From: Wukongibacter sp050859025
GTDB taxonomy: Bacteria; Bacillota; Clostridia; Peptostreptococcales; Caminicellaceae
Assembly: GCF_050859025.1 (NCBI RefSeq)
Contig: NZ_CP138200.1
Coordinates: 5,766,001-5,830,000, forward strand
Direction: 5' to 3'
Length of the DNA stretch: 64,000 nt
Both the position numbers and the translations under genes were made by a program. Positions 1 through 9,500 of this stretch are shown here, piece by piece. Position 1 is the stretch's first letter. The number at the start of each line of letters is the position of its first letter. The notes under the pieces were generated by a model. The model had not been told where the DNA came from and did not search any database. It saw only the letters and a program-made list of their open reading frames with translations.

Positions 1-65
1 ATTGTGTGAAGTTAAAAATCGACTACTATTCAGAAATTAAAAATTCTTTTTTAGAGGTGAATAAA

Positions 66-1331
66 ATGAAAAGCACATATAAGAAAGTACTAGTCACTAT
101 TATATCTATCCTAATTATTTCAGGAATATATTTTAAAGTAAATGACAGTACTTTATTTTGGAAATTAAAGATTGATTTAAAGGGATTTGATCATGCATTA
201 GATTTTTCAGAAGGATTAGCTGCTGTATGTATTGATGATAAATGGGGGTACATTGATAAAAAAGGAGATATAATAATTAAACCCCAGTTTCAATCAGCTT
301 TTCCATTTACAGATGGACCAGCTAAAGTTCAACTATATGACAAATGGGGATATATAGATAAATCCGGACGTTTTGTTATTAAGCCTATGTTTCAGAGCAT
401 GTTTGAATATCAAGAAGGTTTAATAGAAGTACAAATGAATAATAAATGGGGGTATATCGATAAGAGAGGAAGTTTTGTAATAGAGCCTAAATACGAAAAA
501 ACTGGTGTTCTAAGCGAAGGTCTTATACCTATAAAAAGGAATGATAAATGGGGATATATAGATATAAAAGGAAATATAGTTATAAAACCTCAATATGAAT
601 ATGCCTATGCATTCCAGGATGGTCTAGGTAAAGTAGAAATAGAAAAAGGTCAAAAAACAGGATGGATTAATAAAACAGGAGAGTTTGTAATACAACCAAT
701 GCCGATACTATCTTATTTTGATTTTCAAGAAGGCCTATCACTAATTTATATCAAAGAGAAAGGTAGAAAGGCTTATATAGATACAACAGGGAAAATCGTT
801 ATGATACCGGATTGTAATAAGGCATATCCCTTTTATGAAGGTCTAGCAGTTGTACAAGTAGGTAATGATTGGGGATATATTAACAAAAAAGGAGAGTGGG
901 CCATAGAACCAGGAATTTTTGATAAAGTCTATGATTTTAGAAATGGTTTAGCAAGAGTTGAAATTAATGGTAAAATGGGTTTCATTAATAAAAAAGGGGA
1001 ATTTGTAATTAAACCTATATTTGACGAAGCTTATGACTTTAAAAATGGAATTACAGAAGTAAAGATAAACAAAGCAGCAGGACTTATTTCTTTAAATGGA
1101 AATTTTATTATCGAACCCAAATTCACTAGTATTTCTTACTTTTGTGAAGATTTGGCATCTGTTTCTAATTATTATAAACAAGGCTATATAGATAGAACTG
1201 GGAAAGTCGTTATACCGCTCAAATTCGATTATGCGCGTGATTTTAGCGAGGGTCTAGCAGCTGTAAAAATAAACAATAGTTTCAGATATATAGATAAAAC
1301 TGGAAAAATTATAATAGGTCCAAAAATTTAA
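66..1331 (+). CDS. WG-repeat protein with N-terminal membrane anchor/signal
   Basis: About 421 residues. I place the start at the ATG at 66, which has an AGAGGTG ribosome binding site, rather than at the in-frame codon 20 residues earlier. A hydrophobic segment at about residues 7-22 (LVTIISILIISG) looks like a signal anchor, so the protein is probably extracytoplasmic. The rest is about 11 tandem WG repeats of roughly 35 residues (DKWGYIDKKG followed by IxPxF and an acidic-aromatic stretch). The repeat family is recognisable; its biochemical role is generally unknown, with binding or scaffold roles suspected. It is followed by a strong terminator, so it is probably monocistronic. Confidence 0.85.
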   Translation: MKSTYKKVLVTIISILIISGIYFKVNDSTLFWKLKIDLKGFDHALDFSEGLAAVCIDDKWGYIDKKGDIIIKPQFQSAFPFTDGPAKVQLYDKWGYIDKSGRFVIKPMFQSMFEYQEGLIEVQMNNKWGYIDKRGSFVIEPKYEKTGVLSEGLIPIKRNDKWGYIDIKGNIVIKPQYEYAYAFQDGLGKVEIEKGQKTGWINKTGEFVIQPMPILSYFDFQEGLSLIYIKEKGRKAYIDTTGKIVMIPDCNKAYPFYEGLAVVQVGNDWGYINKKGEWAIEPGIFDKVYDFRNGLARVEINGKMGFINKKGEFVIKPIFDEAYDFKNGITEVKINKAAGLISLNGNFIIEPKFTSISYFCEDLASVSNYYKQGYIDRTGKVVIPLKFDYARDFSEGLAAVKINNSFRYIDKTGKIIIGPKI

Positions 1332-1332
1332 A

Positions 1333-1365
1333 ACAAGTCCTAAAATATATCTAGGACTTGTTTTT
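1333..1365. terminator. Bidirectional terminator after WG-repeat gene
   Basis: A perfect 10-bp stem (ACAAGTCCTA / TAGGACTTGT) with a 9-nt loop is followed by a T run on the plus strand and by A-rich DNA on the other side. It can therefore serve both convergent genes. Confidence 0.85.
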
Positions 1366-1389
1366 GGTTTAATTTATTTTAGTACATAC

Positions 1390-1815
1390 TTATTCTGCAC
1401 CTACTCTAGTTGCTTTTGTAGGCAAAAATAGTTCATCATACGGTTCTTCATAAACATCTTCCCATTTCCATTCTACTTCAACAGTAGTATATTGTCGATT
1501 TTTATGTAAGTAATCTTGTTGATCGACTATAAAAGTTAAAGCATCAATTATAACTTGCTTAGGATCATATTTTACATTTCTATCTGATAACGCCCCTAAG
1601 ACTGAAAGTGCACTTACTGTTGTGCCTACTCCCGGTAATAAACCACAGAAACCACAGAAACCACAGATTATATTAGCTTTCTTGTTTTTATCATTAGTTT
1701 CATCTATCTTCTTACTAAATTTATTCAATTCGTGAGCTCTCTTCACAAGGTCGTCAAAATCCATAGCTTCATTAGCATACTTATATTTCGGATCAGGCTT
1801 TGCATAGAACTTCAC
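1390..1815 (-). CDS. Hypothetical protein, possibly 5'-truncated
   Basis: I do not recognise this 141-residue protein. It has a charged N-terminal helix, then a glycine/cysteine-rich hydrophobic stretch (GFCGFCGLLPGVG, about residues 52-64, continuing to about 75), then an acidic aromatic C-terminus. The GTG start at 1815 lacks a convincing ribosome binding site. The frame stays open upstream to about 1878 without another start, and a lysine/arginine-rich coding-like stretch continues in another frame. This may therefore be the 3' part of a frameshifted older gene. The glycine-rich hydrophobic segment could be a membrane-inserting helix; that is inference. Confidence 0.45.
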   Translation of the reverse strand: MKFYAKPDPKYKYANEAMDFDDLVKRAHELNKFSKKIDETNDKNKKANIICGFCGFCGLLPGVGTTVSALSVLGALSDRNVKYDPKQVIIDALTFIVDQQDYLHKNRQYTTVEVEWKWEDVYEEPYDELFLPTKATRVGAE

Positions 1816-2355
1816 TCTATATTCTTTAGATACATTGGAAAGCTTCTTAGCCCTTAGCCCTTTTTCTGATTCGATTAATCACTTGTCTTGATTTACCTAG
1901 TACTTTTTCTGCCTCAAGGTTTTTTTCAATAAAACCTATTTTGTTGTAGCTACATATTACGCTTTATAGAAATTTTATTACACTTACTTTATTCAGTTTT
2001 TCTATTATAAAGAGCAATACGCCGGCTTGTTTGCTTTTTACAATTAAAATTATACAATAGATTCTTACAAAAAACCGGCTGACTTTCGGCGATTTTCCGG
2101 CAGCTTTCCGGCACTCTATACATAATCGACTTTCACTAGGTACATTCTTGTACAAAAAATAGAAAAAGAGTAGAACCTAAGCCCTACCCTTGTGTACTTC
2201 TGTTTTTGTGCTTATAACGTTCTTACAATTCCAGATTTGCCCCACATAATTCTCACTTCTATGTTATAATCTACCATATCCCAGATATAAAAATACCCCG
2301 TTGTAGCAAAAGGAGCATGTTGTGAGTTGGTGTACTATTCGCCGTTGTTGAATAT
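1816..2355. other. Gene-poor spacer with GC-rich motif
   Basis: I find no supported gene here. The minus strand near 1860-1950 looks coding-like but is interrupted (see the preceding hypothetical gene). At 2074-2115 a short GC-rich run repeats TTTCCGGC-like units several times in otherwise AT-rich DNA. It looks like a remnant of a foreign element. Confidence 0.4.
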
Positions 2356-2646
2356 TTATAATAGTTTAAGGGCTTCGTCAGTATCTAAACACTTAATTTT
2401 ATTTCCACTTGAATTAATAAAAACTTCGTTCAATTTGTGAAAATGGTCATCTCCAGTAATAATCATATCAACATTTTTACTAATTGCCGTTGTAAAATGG
2501 ATGGGATCACCAATTTTCATACCGTTACTTTCAAACCGTCGCTCTCTCAAAACTCCTTGAAAGATTTCATCTGATAAAGCTACAAGCTGAATAGAGTACA
2601 TAGATAGTATTGTCTCCACTTGCATTATGACAGGCCTTGCGGACAT
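2356..2646 (-). pseudogene. PIN-domain toxin remnant (C-terminal two-thirds)
   Basis: The 96 residues match the C-terminal part of a VapC-like PIN domain: GDPIHFTTAISKNVDMIITGDD carries the usual D-x-I-H-x-A-T-A and T-x-D-x-x-F region. A normal PIN domain is about 130-140 residues and begins with a hydrophobic strand holding the first catalytic aspartate. That part is missing, and the upstream DNA is the tail of the neighbouring gene. No antitoxin gene is adjacent. I read it as a decayed toxin gene. The family assignment is fairly secure; loss of activity is inferred from the missing aspartate. Confidence 0.65.
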
Positions 2647-2659
2647 TTTTTTACCAGTA

Positions 2660-3475
2660 CTACTCTATTTTTTGATTTCTGTCAGCGAATACAAACACTG
2701 TTTTGATAATAAAAAGAAACGTTAAAACGCTACCAGTAAATCTTAAAATCAGATATAGTGGATCTATATTTTCATAAATATTTAATATTCTCATAAAATT
2801 ACTAATTGAAAAGTTATCGTAACTAATAAAATTTAAAATATTTGAATTAGAAAAAAATGTATAATAAATCATATGAGGAATATTTAGTACAAATGAGACA
2901 AGGATAATTTTCAGTAGTGCTTTACTAAAAATAAAGGTTCTTATTTTAGAAAAATTGTATTTTATACTTAGATATTTTTTATTTGCATTGAGTAAATCTA
3001 CACATATTAATACAAATAGGCTAAAAGAAGTAGCATAAAAGATCACATACAACACTACTTGTATATAGTAATTTAAATATCCACTCTGATAAAGAAACCA
3101 TCTAAAATTTAAAAAGGAATATACGCTATCTATTGTTATGAGAAGAAATAGTTTTGTAAAAATAAATACTGTCCAATTTGCTATATTACTTTTTAGAATC
3201 TCTTTGATTGAATATTTCTCGTTTCTATAAATTGATTGATATCCGATAATAATAGCCCCATAAAATATAGAAAATAGTAGTATATATATAATACCCATTA
3301 ATGTTTCTTTCACTGTCGATGTACTAGTAGTTATATATCTTAAGTTACTTATAAATCTATACATTTTTACAGGCTTTATATAGAAATAGAATATAAATTC
3401 TATAACTATTAATGAAGTTAGTAGAATTAAATATTTTTGATATTCTCTATTTGTTTTATGGTTACCACACATCAT
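2660..3475 (-). CDS. Polytopic membrane protein of unknown function
   Basis: This 271-residue protein has about six hydrophobic segments, for example near residues 15-32, 60-78, 108-126, 138-160, 183-205 and 242-262, separated by short lysine-rich loops. An AGGGGG ribosome binding site precedes tandem ATG codons at 3475. I see no catalytic motif or transporter signature. Its stop lies only 13 bases from the PIN remnant. It may be an accessory membrane protein; no function is claimed. Confidence 0.65.
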   Translation of the reverse strand: MMCGNHKTNREYQKYLILLTSLIVIEFIFYFYIKPVKMYRFISNLRYITTSTSTVKETLMGIIYILLFSIFYGAIIIGYQSIYRNEKYSIKEILKSNIANWTVFIFTKLFLLITIDSVYSFLNFRWFLYQSGYLNYYIQVVLYVIFYATSFSLFVLICVDLLNANKKYLSIKYNFSKIRTFIFSKALLKIILVSFVLNIPHMIYYTFFSNSNILNFISYDNFSISNFMRILNIYENIDPLYLILRFTGSVLTFLFIIKTVFVFADRNQKIE

Positions 3476-3785
3476 TCAATCCCCCTGTATGATTAATTCA
3501 ATCAACATTATACAAATATATACCATAAAAGTAAATAAATTCATTACGTTAGATGTATACGATCCTAGCAAATCCTAGGCTAAAATACATATTTTTTTGA
3601 ATTGTAAACAATTTCTAAAATTGGAAACAAGCCATATCAAATGACCTGTTTTATCAATAAGGTATTATTTTATATAATTATTCTTGATGCTATGTCCAGT
3701 AATACTGGGAAAGGGACATATGGTTCTAAGATAGTTTGGTATCATATATATATTATGAAAAATAGGTGTCTACTTCCCTTATATA
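3476..3785. repeat. Spacer containing a partial copy of the window's IS-end repeat
   Basis: There is no gene in this 310-bp gap. From about 3620 to 3722 it carries a diverged copy of an element seen again at 16.85-17.1 kb: a GACCTGTT block, then ATGTCC, a loop containing TACTGGGAAAG, and GGACATAT. The ATGTCC/GGACAT arms can pair. It is probably the decayed end of an insertion sequence. Confidence 0.55.
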
Positions 3786-4661
3786 CTATTTCCAATTTAA
3801 TGATCTTTCTATGATTATATTTATAAGCTCTGAAAGTGCTGGATTTAACCATTTGTTTTTGTGGTAAACTATTTGCGAATAAAAAGAAATATCTGATTTC
3901 CACTCTATAGCAGTTAGCAACTGATCTTCAATTTCCCTTTCAACACTGTAAAATGGGACATAAGAAACTCCTAGTCCATCTATTACATATTTCTTAATTG
4001 CCTCCACGCTGCTTGTTTGCAGCACATTATTAGGATAAAATTTATTCTCACGCAAATAGCTTCTAAAAACTTCTCCATAGGTACATTCCTGTTCTGGCCA
4101 TAGTACCATTTGATTGTCTTTAGGAATAAGTTTATCTCCTGTATGGCCTTTTGGAGCAATCAGACAGAACTTCTCATGCTTTAATGGCAATACCTTTAGT
4201 TGATTATATTCAAGAATGGGTTGTAATATAATGCTTAGGTCAAGCTCCCCTAATATCGTCTTTCTGTTTAGATTTGGACATGCATCACTTATTATATTGA
4301 TCTCTACTTGAGGATATAGTTTTTTATATTCAATGATAATCTTATATAAACGATGCATCATTAGCGATTCAGGCGCTCCAATTCTAATATGCCCCTTAAC
4401 AGTATTCTCTTTGTTTACTATACTTATCATACTGTCATAGGTTTCTAATAGTTTATTCGTATACTCCAATATCTCTTTTCCAAATTGAGTTAGTTGTACT
4501 CTTTTGCCAATTCTATCAAATAGAGCTTTATCATAATACGTTTCAATAGCTTGAATGTGAGATGATACAGTAGATTGTGCATATTTCAATTTTTCTGATG
4601 CTTTTGAAAAACTTCCTTCCTCTACTATTTTTTTAAATGTTATAAAATTTTTAATATCCAT
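3786..4661 (-). CDS. LysR-family transcriptional regulator
   Basis: This is a 291-residue protein of normal LysR length. The N-terminal winged HTH (residues 1-60) contains FVEEGSFSKASEKL and AQSTVSSHIQAIE, the classic LysR recognition helix. A periplasmic-binding-protein-like effector domain (about 90-290) follows. The gene is divergent from the QueG-like Fe-S protein at 4772, so that gene is the likely target. A 17-bp palindrome lies just upstream of its start. The effector is unknown. Confidence 0.9.
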   Translation of the reverse strand: MDIKNFITFKKIVEEGSFSKASEKLKYAQSTVSSHIQAIETYYDKALFDRIGKRVQLTQFGKEILEYTNKLLETYDSMISIVNKENTVKGHIRIGAPESLMMHRLYKIIIEYKKLYPQVEINIISDACPNLNRKTILGELDLSIILQPILEYNQLKVLPLKHEKFCLIAPKGHTGDKLIPKDNQMVLWPEQECTYGEVFRSYLRENKFYPNNVLQTSSVEAIKKYVIDGLGVSYVPFYSVEREIEDQLLTAIEWKSDISFYSQIVYHKNKWLNPALSELINIIIERSLNWK

Positions 4662-4671
4662 ACTTTCCTCC

Positions 4672-4688
4672 TATCGAATTTTTCGATA
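4672..4688. promoter_or_regulatory. LysR-type palindromic operator candidate
   Basis: TATCGAA-TTT-TTCGATA is a perfect 7-bp inverted repeat. It lies immediately upstream of the LysR gene, in the divergent intergenic region shared with the Fe-S protein. It fits an autoregulatory and activator site for a LysR dimer. The assignment is by position and symmetry only. Confidence 0.55.
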
Positions 4689-4771
4689 TATAGCATCTCG
4701 TATTTCTATTTTACTAAACTACACCTCAACTGTATACTATAGTCATAAAATTATATTAGGGAGGAATTTTA

Positions 4772-5455
4772 ATGAATCTTAACAATGAAAATCTAACTAA
4801 CTATGTTAACTCTCTTGGTACAGATCTATTTGGATTCGCTGCTACAAAAGATTTTACTGGTGCTCCTAAGGGTACTCATCCAAATGATATACTAGAAGAC
4901 GCTAAATCGGTACTAGTATTTGCCAAGAAATTTTTAGCCAGCACTATAAAAGCCAATAGTACAATACCATATACTATTATAAGGAATAAACTCTCTGTTG
5001 TAATAGACCATATATCATTAGATATTGCATATTTTTTAGAGAACCAAGGTTACATTGCTCTTCCAACAGGTTCTATTGGCCCTAGTAATTATGACACTCA
5101 ATCTCAACGTTCCAGAGGACTGATTTCTTTGAAACATGCTGCTGAGCTCGCTGGTCTTGGCAGGATTGGTAAAAACACTCTATTGCTAAATGAAAGGTAT
5201 GGAAACATGATATGGGTAGGTGCAGTTATAACAAATGCAGAGTTTATACCTGGAAAGAAGATAGAAAAGAATTACTGTATTGAAGGTTGTACTCTTTGTA
5301 TTGATAATTGTCCAGTAAATGCCTTAGATTCAACACCTGTAATGAACCAATTGAAATGCTGGAACTACGGGTTTAGTAAAGAAAACGGTAGTGACTTCAA
5401 GATAAAATGTCATACTTGTAGGTCAATTTGTCCTTTGTGTGAAGGTATTTGTTAG
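4772..5455 (+). CDS. QueG-like (epoxyqueuosine reductase-related) double-cluster Fe-S protein
   Basis: The 227 residues resemble the central and ferredoxin parts of the epoxyqueuosine reductase family. A LKHAAELAGLGRIGKN segment (about 117-132) is followed by a C-terminal ferredoxin domain with CIEGCTLCIDNCPV and a second cysteine set KCHTCRSICPLCEGIC, enough for two 4Fe-4S clusters. At 227 residues it is shorter than true QueG (about 350-380), so it more likely belongs to the short uncharacterised corrinoid-associated or reductive branch than to tRNA queuosine synthesis. A GGGAGG ribosome binding site supports the start. It is probably controlled by the divergent LysR protein. Confidence 0.75.
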   Translation: MNLNNENLTNYVNSLGTDLFGFAATKDFTGAPKGTHPNDILEDAKSVLVFAKKFLASTIKANSTIPYTIIRNKLSVVIDHISLDIAYFLENQGYIALPTGSIGPSNYDTQSQRSRGLISLKHAAELAGLGRIGKNTLLLNERYGNMIWVGAVITNAEFIPGKKIEKNYCIEGCTLCIDNCPVNALDSTPVMNQLKCWNYGFSKENGSDFKIKCHTCRSICPLCEGIC

Positions 5456-5830
5456 GATGTTACAAGGGATAGGCTCATCGATTTATAACTGTAATACTAT
5501 ATTATAACTCAAACCTGACGAAAAAAAGGTTCAGGCCTTTATAATTTTATTATTTCGTATGTAGAAAATCCATTTTTAACTTAAGTTTTGGGTTCAGAAT
5601 ACTAATATATAGATAAACCAGGTTGATAATTAATTTATACATCATTGCAAATCTTGAAATCAAGCCTAAAATTTTAATGTATATATTAGTTATCAAGTTG
5701 GAATCTCTATATATGTCATATCCATTAGAAAGATTATTTATCAGCTCTTATATCTCATTTTTCTCTACTAAAAATATAAAATTATAAAGGCTCTAATCTA
5801 ATCCTATTTCTCAATACTTTTATAAATTGC
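5456..5830. other. Non-coding spacer
   Basis: I see no gene. A weak hairpin (CCTGA / TCAGG, 5512-5540) followed by a moderately T-rich stretch could end transcription of the Fe-S gene. The remainder is AT-rich and leads into the repeated element that starts at 5831. Confidence 0.4.
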
Positions 5831-6056
5831 AATATGTGAAGGAATACTGGGAAAGGAACATATTACTAACAAAAACGTACATATTGGTCTTGGGGTAAAT
5901 CTTATTTATCATTTATTTACATACATATTTGTTTAAATCCCATTTGTGATAATTATTCTTTCCTATTGCCACTAATATTTTGATAATTCAACTTTTCAAT
6001 ACTAAACCCTTTAGTTCCTAACTTGATGTGGCAAACAGAGCGTCCCCTTGCCTTAT
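5831..6056. repeat. IS-end remnant, copy A (near-duplicate of 14926-15147)
   Basis: About 225 bp are nearly identical to 14926-15147. Reading on the minus strand, the element holds the last codons of an open reading frame (a tail of the type GFSIEKLNYQNISGNRKE before a stop). A non-coding end follows, with a direct repeat of ACATATT-type boxes and a terminal CCCAGTA. A gene tail followed by repeated boxes resembles the end of an insertion sequence such as IS21-type elements; the family is not certain. Confidence 0.6.
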
Positions 6057-6073
6057 GTTTTTATATAATTTAC

Positions 6074-6125
6074 TTGACATTTCGGTACTACAGTTGTAAT
6101 ATCATATTGTACTACATTTGTAGTA
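6074..6125 (+). promoter_or_regulatory. Promoter with two BlaI/MecI-type operators
   Basis: TTGACA (6074-6079) and TAATAT (6097-6102) are separated by exactly 17 bp. Two dyads of the BlaI/MecI type cover the core promoter and the start region: TACTACAGTTGTAATA (6086-6101) and TACTACATTTGTAGTA (6110-6125). Their centres are 24 bp apart. The known BlaI consensus has the same TACA/TGTA half-sites. The downstream BlaI-family repressor therefore very likely autoregulates this operon. Confidence 0.9.
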
Positions 6126-6171
6126 CGATATGATTATTTGCTAATATCACAAAACAAAGGAGCGAATAAAA

Positions 6172-6561
6172 ATGGGTGGAAATATACCGAAAATATCAGA
6201 TGCTGAATGGCAGGTTATGAAGGTTTTGTGGAAGAAATCTCCTCTCACTGCTGCTGAAATTATTGATACACTTCAACCTGAGACTAAATGGAACAGAAAG
6301 ACTATTCACACTTTGATACAAAGGCTTGTAAAAAAAGATGTTTTAGGAATAAAGGAAGAAAATCCTTATATGTATTATCCTTTACTTGAAGAGGAACTCT
6401 GTATGAAAGAAGAAACAAAAACCTTTTTAGAAAAGGTTTATGACGGTTCTCTACAATTGTTGATGACTAATTTTCTAAAAAGTGAAAAACTGTCTAAGCA
6501 AGAGATAAATAAATTGAAGAAATTATTAGATGAAAGTAAATATGGGAGCGATGAGAAATGA
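6172..6561 (+). CDS. BlaI/MecI/CopY-family repressor
   Basis: A 129-residue winged-helix repressor. Features are ISDAEWQVMKVLWKKSPLTA at the N-terminus, a recognition helix around NRKTIHTLIQRLVKK (residues 44-58), and a C-terminal dimerisation helix. An AAAGGAG ribosome binding site precedes the ATG. The stop overlaps the start of the M56 fusion gene by four bases, indicating translational coupling. Members of this family are cleaved or released after a partner M56 protease senses a signal. Here the sensor's outer part is a solute-binding protein rather than a penicillin-binding domain. The operators lie just upstream. Confidence 0.93.
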   Translation: MGGNIPKISDAEWQVMKVLWKKSPLTAAEIIDTLQPETKWNRKTIHTLIQRLVKKDVLGIKEENPYMYYPLLEEELCMKEETKTFLEKVYDGSLQLLMTNFLKSEKLSKQEINKLKKLLDESKYGSDEK

Positions 6562-9500
6562 CTTTATCTAGTATATTTTATACAATACTAACAATGTCCT
6601 TTATGGGAAGCATTACTGCTTTAGTAATACTCTTTTTCAAAAAAATATTTAAAAAGAGTATTAGCCCTAATTGGCATTATTTTATTTGGATAATTCTACT
6701 AGTAAGATTGATTATCCCTTATGTCCCTGAGAGTTCTTTTAGTATTTTTAATTTTTTTAATAACTATAATCAAGACACTCTGAGAATTCAATCACCTGTT
6801 ATACATGATAAAAATTACAATGATATTAATTTAGGTAATATTAGCACTGAAATTAATTTGACTAACGTTGCTCCTATTAAAACAATATCTATAAAGGAAG
6901 AAAATATACAAGATAATTCTTCTACTAACTCCCCTACATTAAATCAGTTCTTAAATGAAGGAAGCATTAATCTTTTAGATATGATAAGGGCTCAAAATAA
7001 TTACTTACCTTTCAGATATCAAGTAGCTTCTGAAGAGAACAACATGGGTCCTTATTATATCCTAGGACTTATATGGGTAGTTGGTGTATTTGTTAGTGGT
7101 ACATATATAGTATGGCTTCAAGTATCTTATAAATTGAAAATTAGAAATTTACATCACTGCACAAATGAAAACATTCTATCTAATTATTATAACTGTAAAT
7201 CACAAATGAAAATTAGAAAAGAAATACCATTAATCTTGGATTCCCACATAAAAACTCCATCATTAATAGGTATCTTTAATCCTAAAATATTAATTTCTCC
7301 TGATTATATTAATCTTTTATCAGATAATGAATTAAGATTTGTTTTCATGCACGAGTTAGCTCATTATAAACGAAAAGATATTTCTATTAGGTGGATTCTC
7401 ATTTTACTACAAGTTCTTCACTGGTTCAACCCAGTACTTTGGTTCGCTTTCTATAAAATTAGACAGGACTGCGAAACGGCTTGTGATTACTATGTATTAT
7501 CTTGTATTAAGCCCCATGAATATAAAGAATATGGAAGTACAATGATTAAAATGCTAGATATTTTTTCAGGCTATAATTATATTCCCGGTGCTACAGGTAT
7601 GTTAAACCGTAAAAAATTCATATTTGAAAGGGTGAGAAACATTATAAATTTTAAAAAGAATTATATTGTATGGTCCTTATTTGGAGTTGCTCTTTTTGCA
7701 GTTTTAACTGTTTTCCTACTGACTAATGGAAAAGAGCCTCCAAAGGAAGTTGTAAAAATCAAATATAGTGGAGAGGAAATCAGCGAAGAATTAGGAATCA
7801 ACTCAACTAGAAATGTTCAGTCAATATCTAATAATCAATTAATTGTACAGGATAAGGAAAATAATCAATTTATAATTATGAACAATGATGGTAGTAAAAA
7901 AAGAATTATTGATTGCAAAGGTTTCTCTAAAGATACTAAAGGGATTTTTACTGTTGATTCAAAAAATAACTTATATGTATTATCTGTAGCTTCAACCTTA
8001 AAAATAGATGTTTATGATTTAATGGGTAAAAAAAATGGCGAAATAGAATTGAAGGATGCTGACATAGCAAAAACAGATTATATATATAACTGGGATTTAG
8101 AAGTCGACTCAAAGGGCGATATTTATATATTGATACCTGATAACAATATTCAAGTATTTAATCTTAATGGCTCTAAGATAAAAACTATAAATAGAAATGG
8201 CTGCGTCTTCATAGAACTAGATGAAAAGGATAATTTATATGTAGGCGGATATATCAAAAATGATTATATAGAAAAACTAAACCCTTTAAATGACAATATA
8301 TTATGGAAAATAGAAGATAATAACAAGTTGGTTTTTATGAAATATGCAGCCTACTCTAGACACTCAAAATCTTTATATGTAGCAAATAGCGATAAAGTTG
8401 TAAAAATTGACTCCGATGGAAAATCTATAAATCCAGTTTTACATATTGATTCAGTAGTACAAAATTATAAATCCTTTATTTTACAAAACATCACCCTTGA
8501 TTCAAATGAAAATATTTATTTTAATGGATTAAATAGAACAAATTATGAAAGTCTGATATATAAAATTAACAACAAGAAATATAACATTAGTAGTAAAGAT
8601 ATAAAAACGCTTACGATTTCTGTTGATTATTTGAATCCTACTCTTGAGTATGCGATAAATAAATTTGAAAATGAATATCCGGATATAGTTATAAATGTAG
8701 AGGATTATAATGCTGTTTCATGGATAAAAACTAATATGACATATGAAGAATCTATACAAGCTAAAAATGAAGGTTTTCAACTAAAATATGATTTCATCCA
8801 AAAACTTAATACCCAAATGTTAACAGGAAAAAGCCCTGATATCATACAAATTGACAGTATGCCCTATAAAAAGTACGCTGATATGAATATGCTTTTAGAT
8901 TTTAATGAGTTAATGGAAAATGATCCTTCTTTCGATAAAAGTCCATATTATACAAATATCTTCGATGCAATGGAATATAACAATAAGCTATATACAATTC
9001 CTTTAACAGTAAATTATCTAGCATTTATGACCAATACTGCTTTTTTAAAGGAATATTCCATTGAATTTGATGATAATAGCTGGACTTGGAATGATTTCTT
9101 AGATATCTCTAAGGAAGTTATGATGGACACTAATAAAGACGGAAAAAATGACATGTATTCATTGCCTACTATAGTACCCCAAGACATATTCAATGATCTA
9201 ATAAATTCATCTATTAAAAACTTTGTAGATTATAAAAACAAAAAAGCTTATTTTACATCTAAAGAATTCATTGAACTTCTTAAAATGTGTAAAGCTATGT
9301 CAAGTAAAGTCCTTATGAATCCAGAAATTACAGAATCTGAGTCACAGAATGGTGGATTTGTTTTTCTTCCATATTCAATCAGCGATTTTCCTATGTTTTA
9401 TGGTAATTGGCTTTTGAATACAGATGAAGTATCTTTCTATAGATACCCAACTTCAAATAAAGAGATTTATAGCTTTTCTCCCAATAATATGTATGGAATA

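Noticed and set aside
1964..2155. 63-residue minus-strand ORF
   Set aside because: No ribosome binding site, a composition shift within the frame and no recognisable family; treated as part of a remnant spacer.
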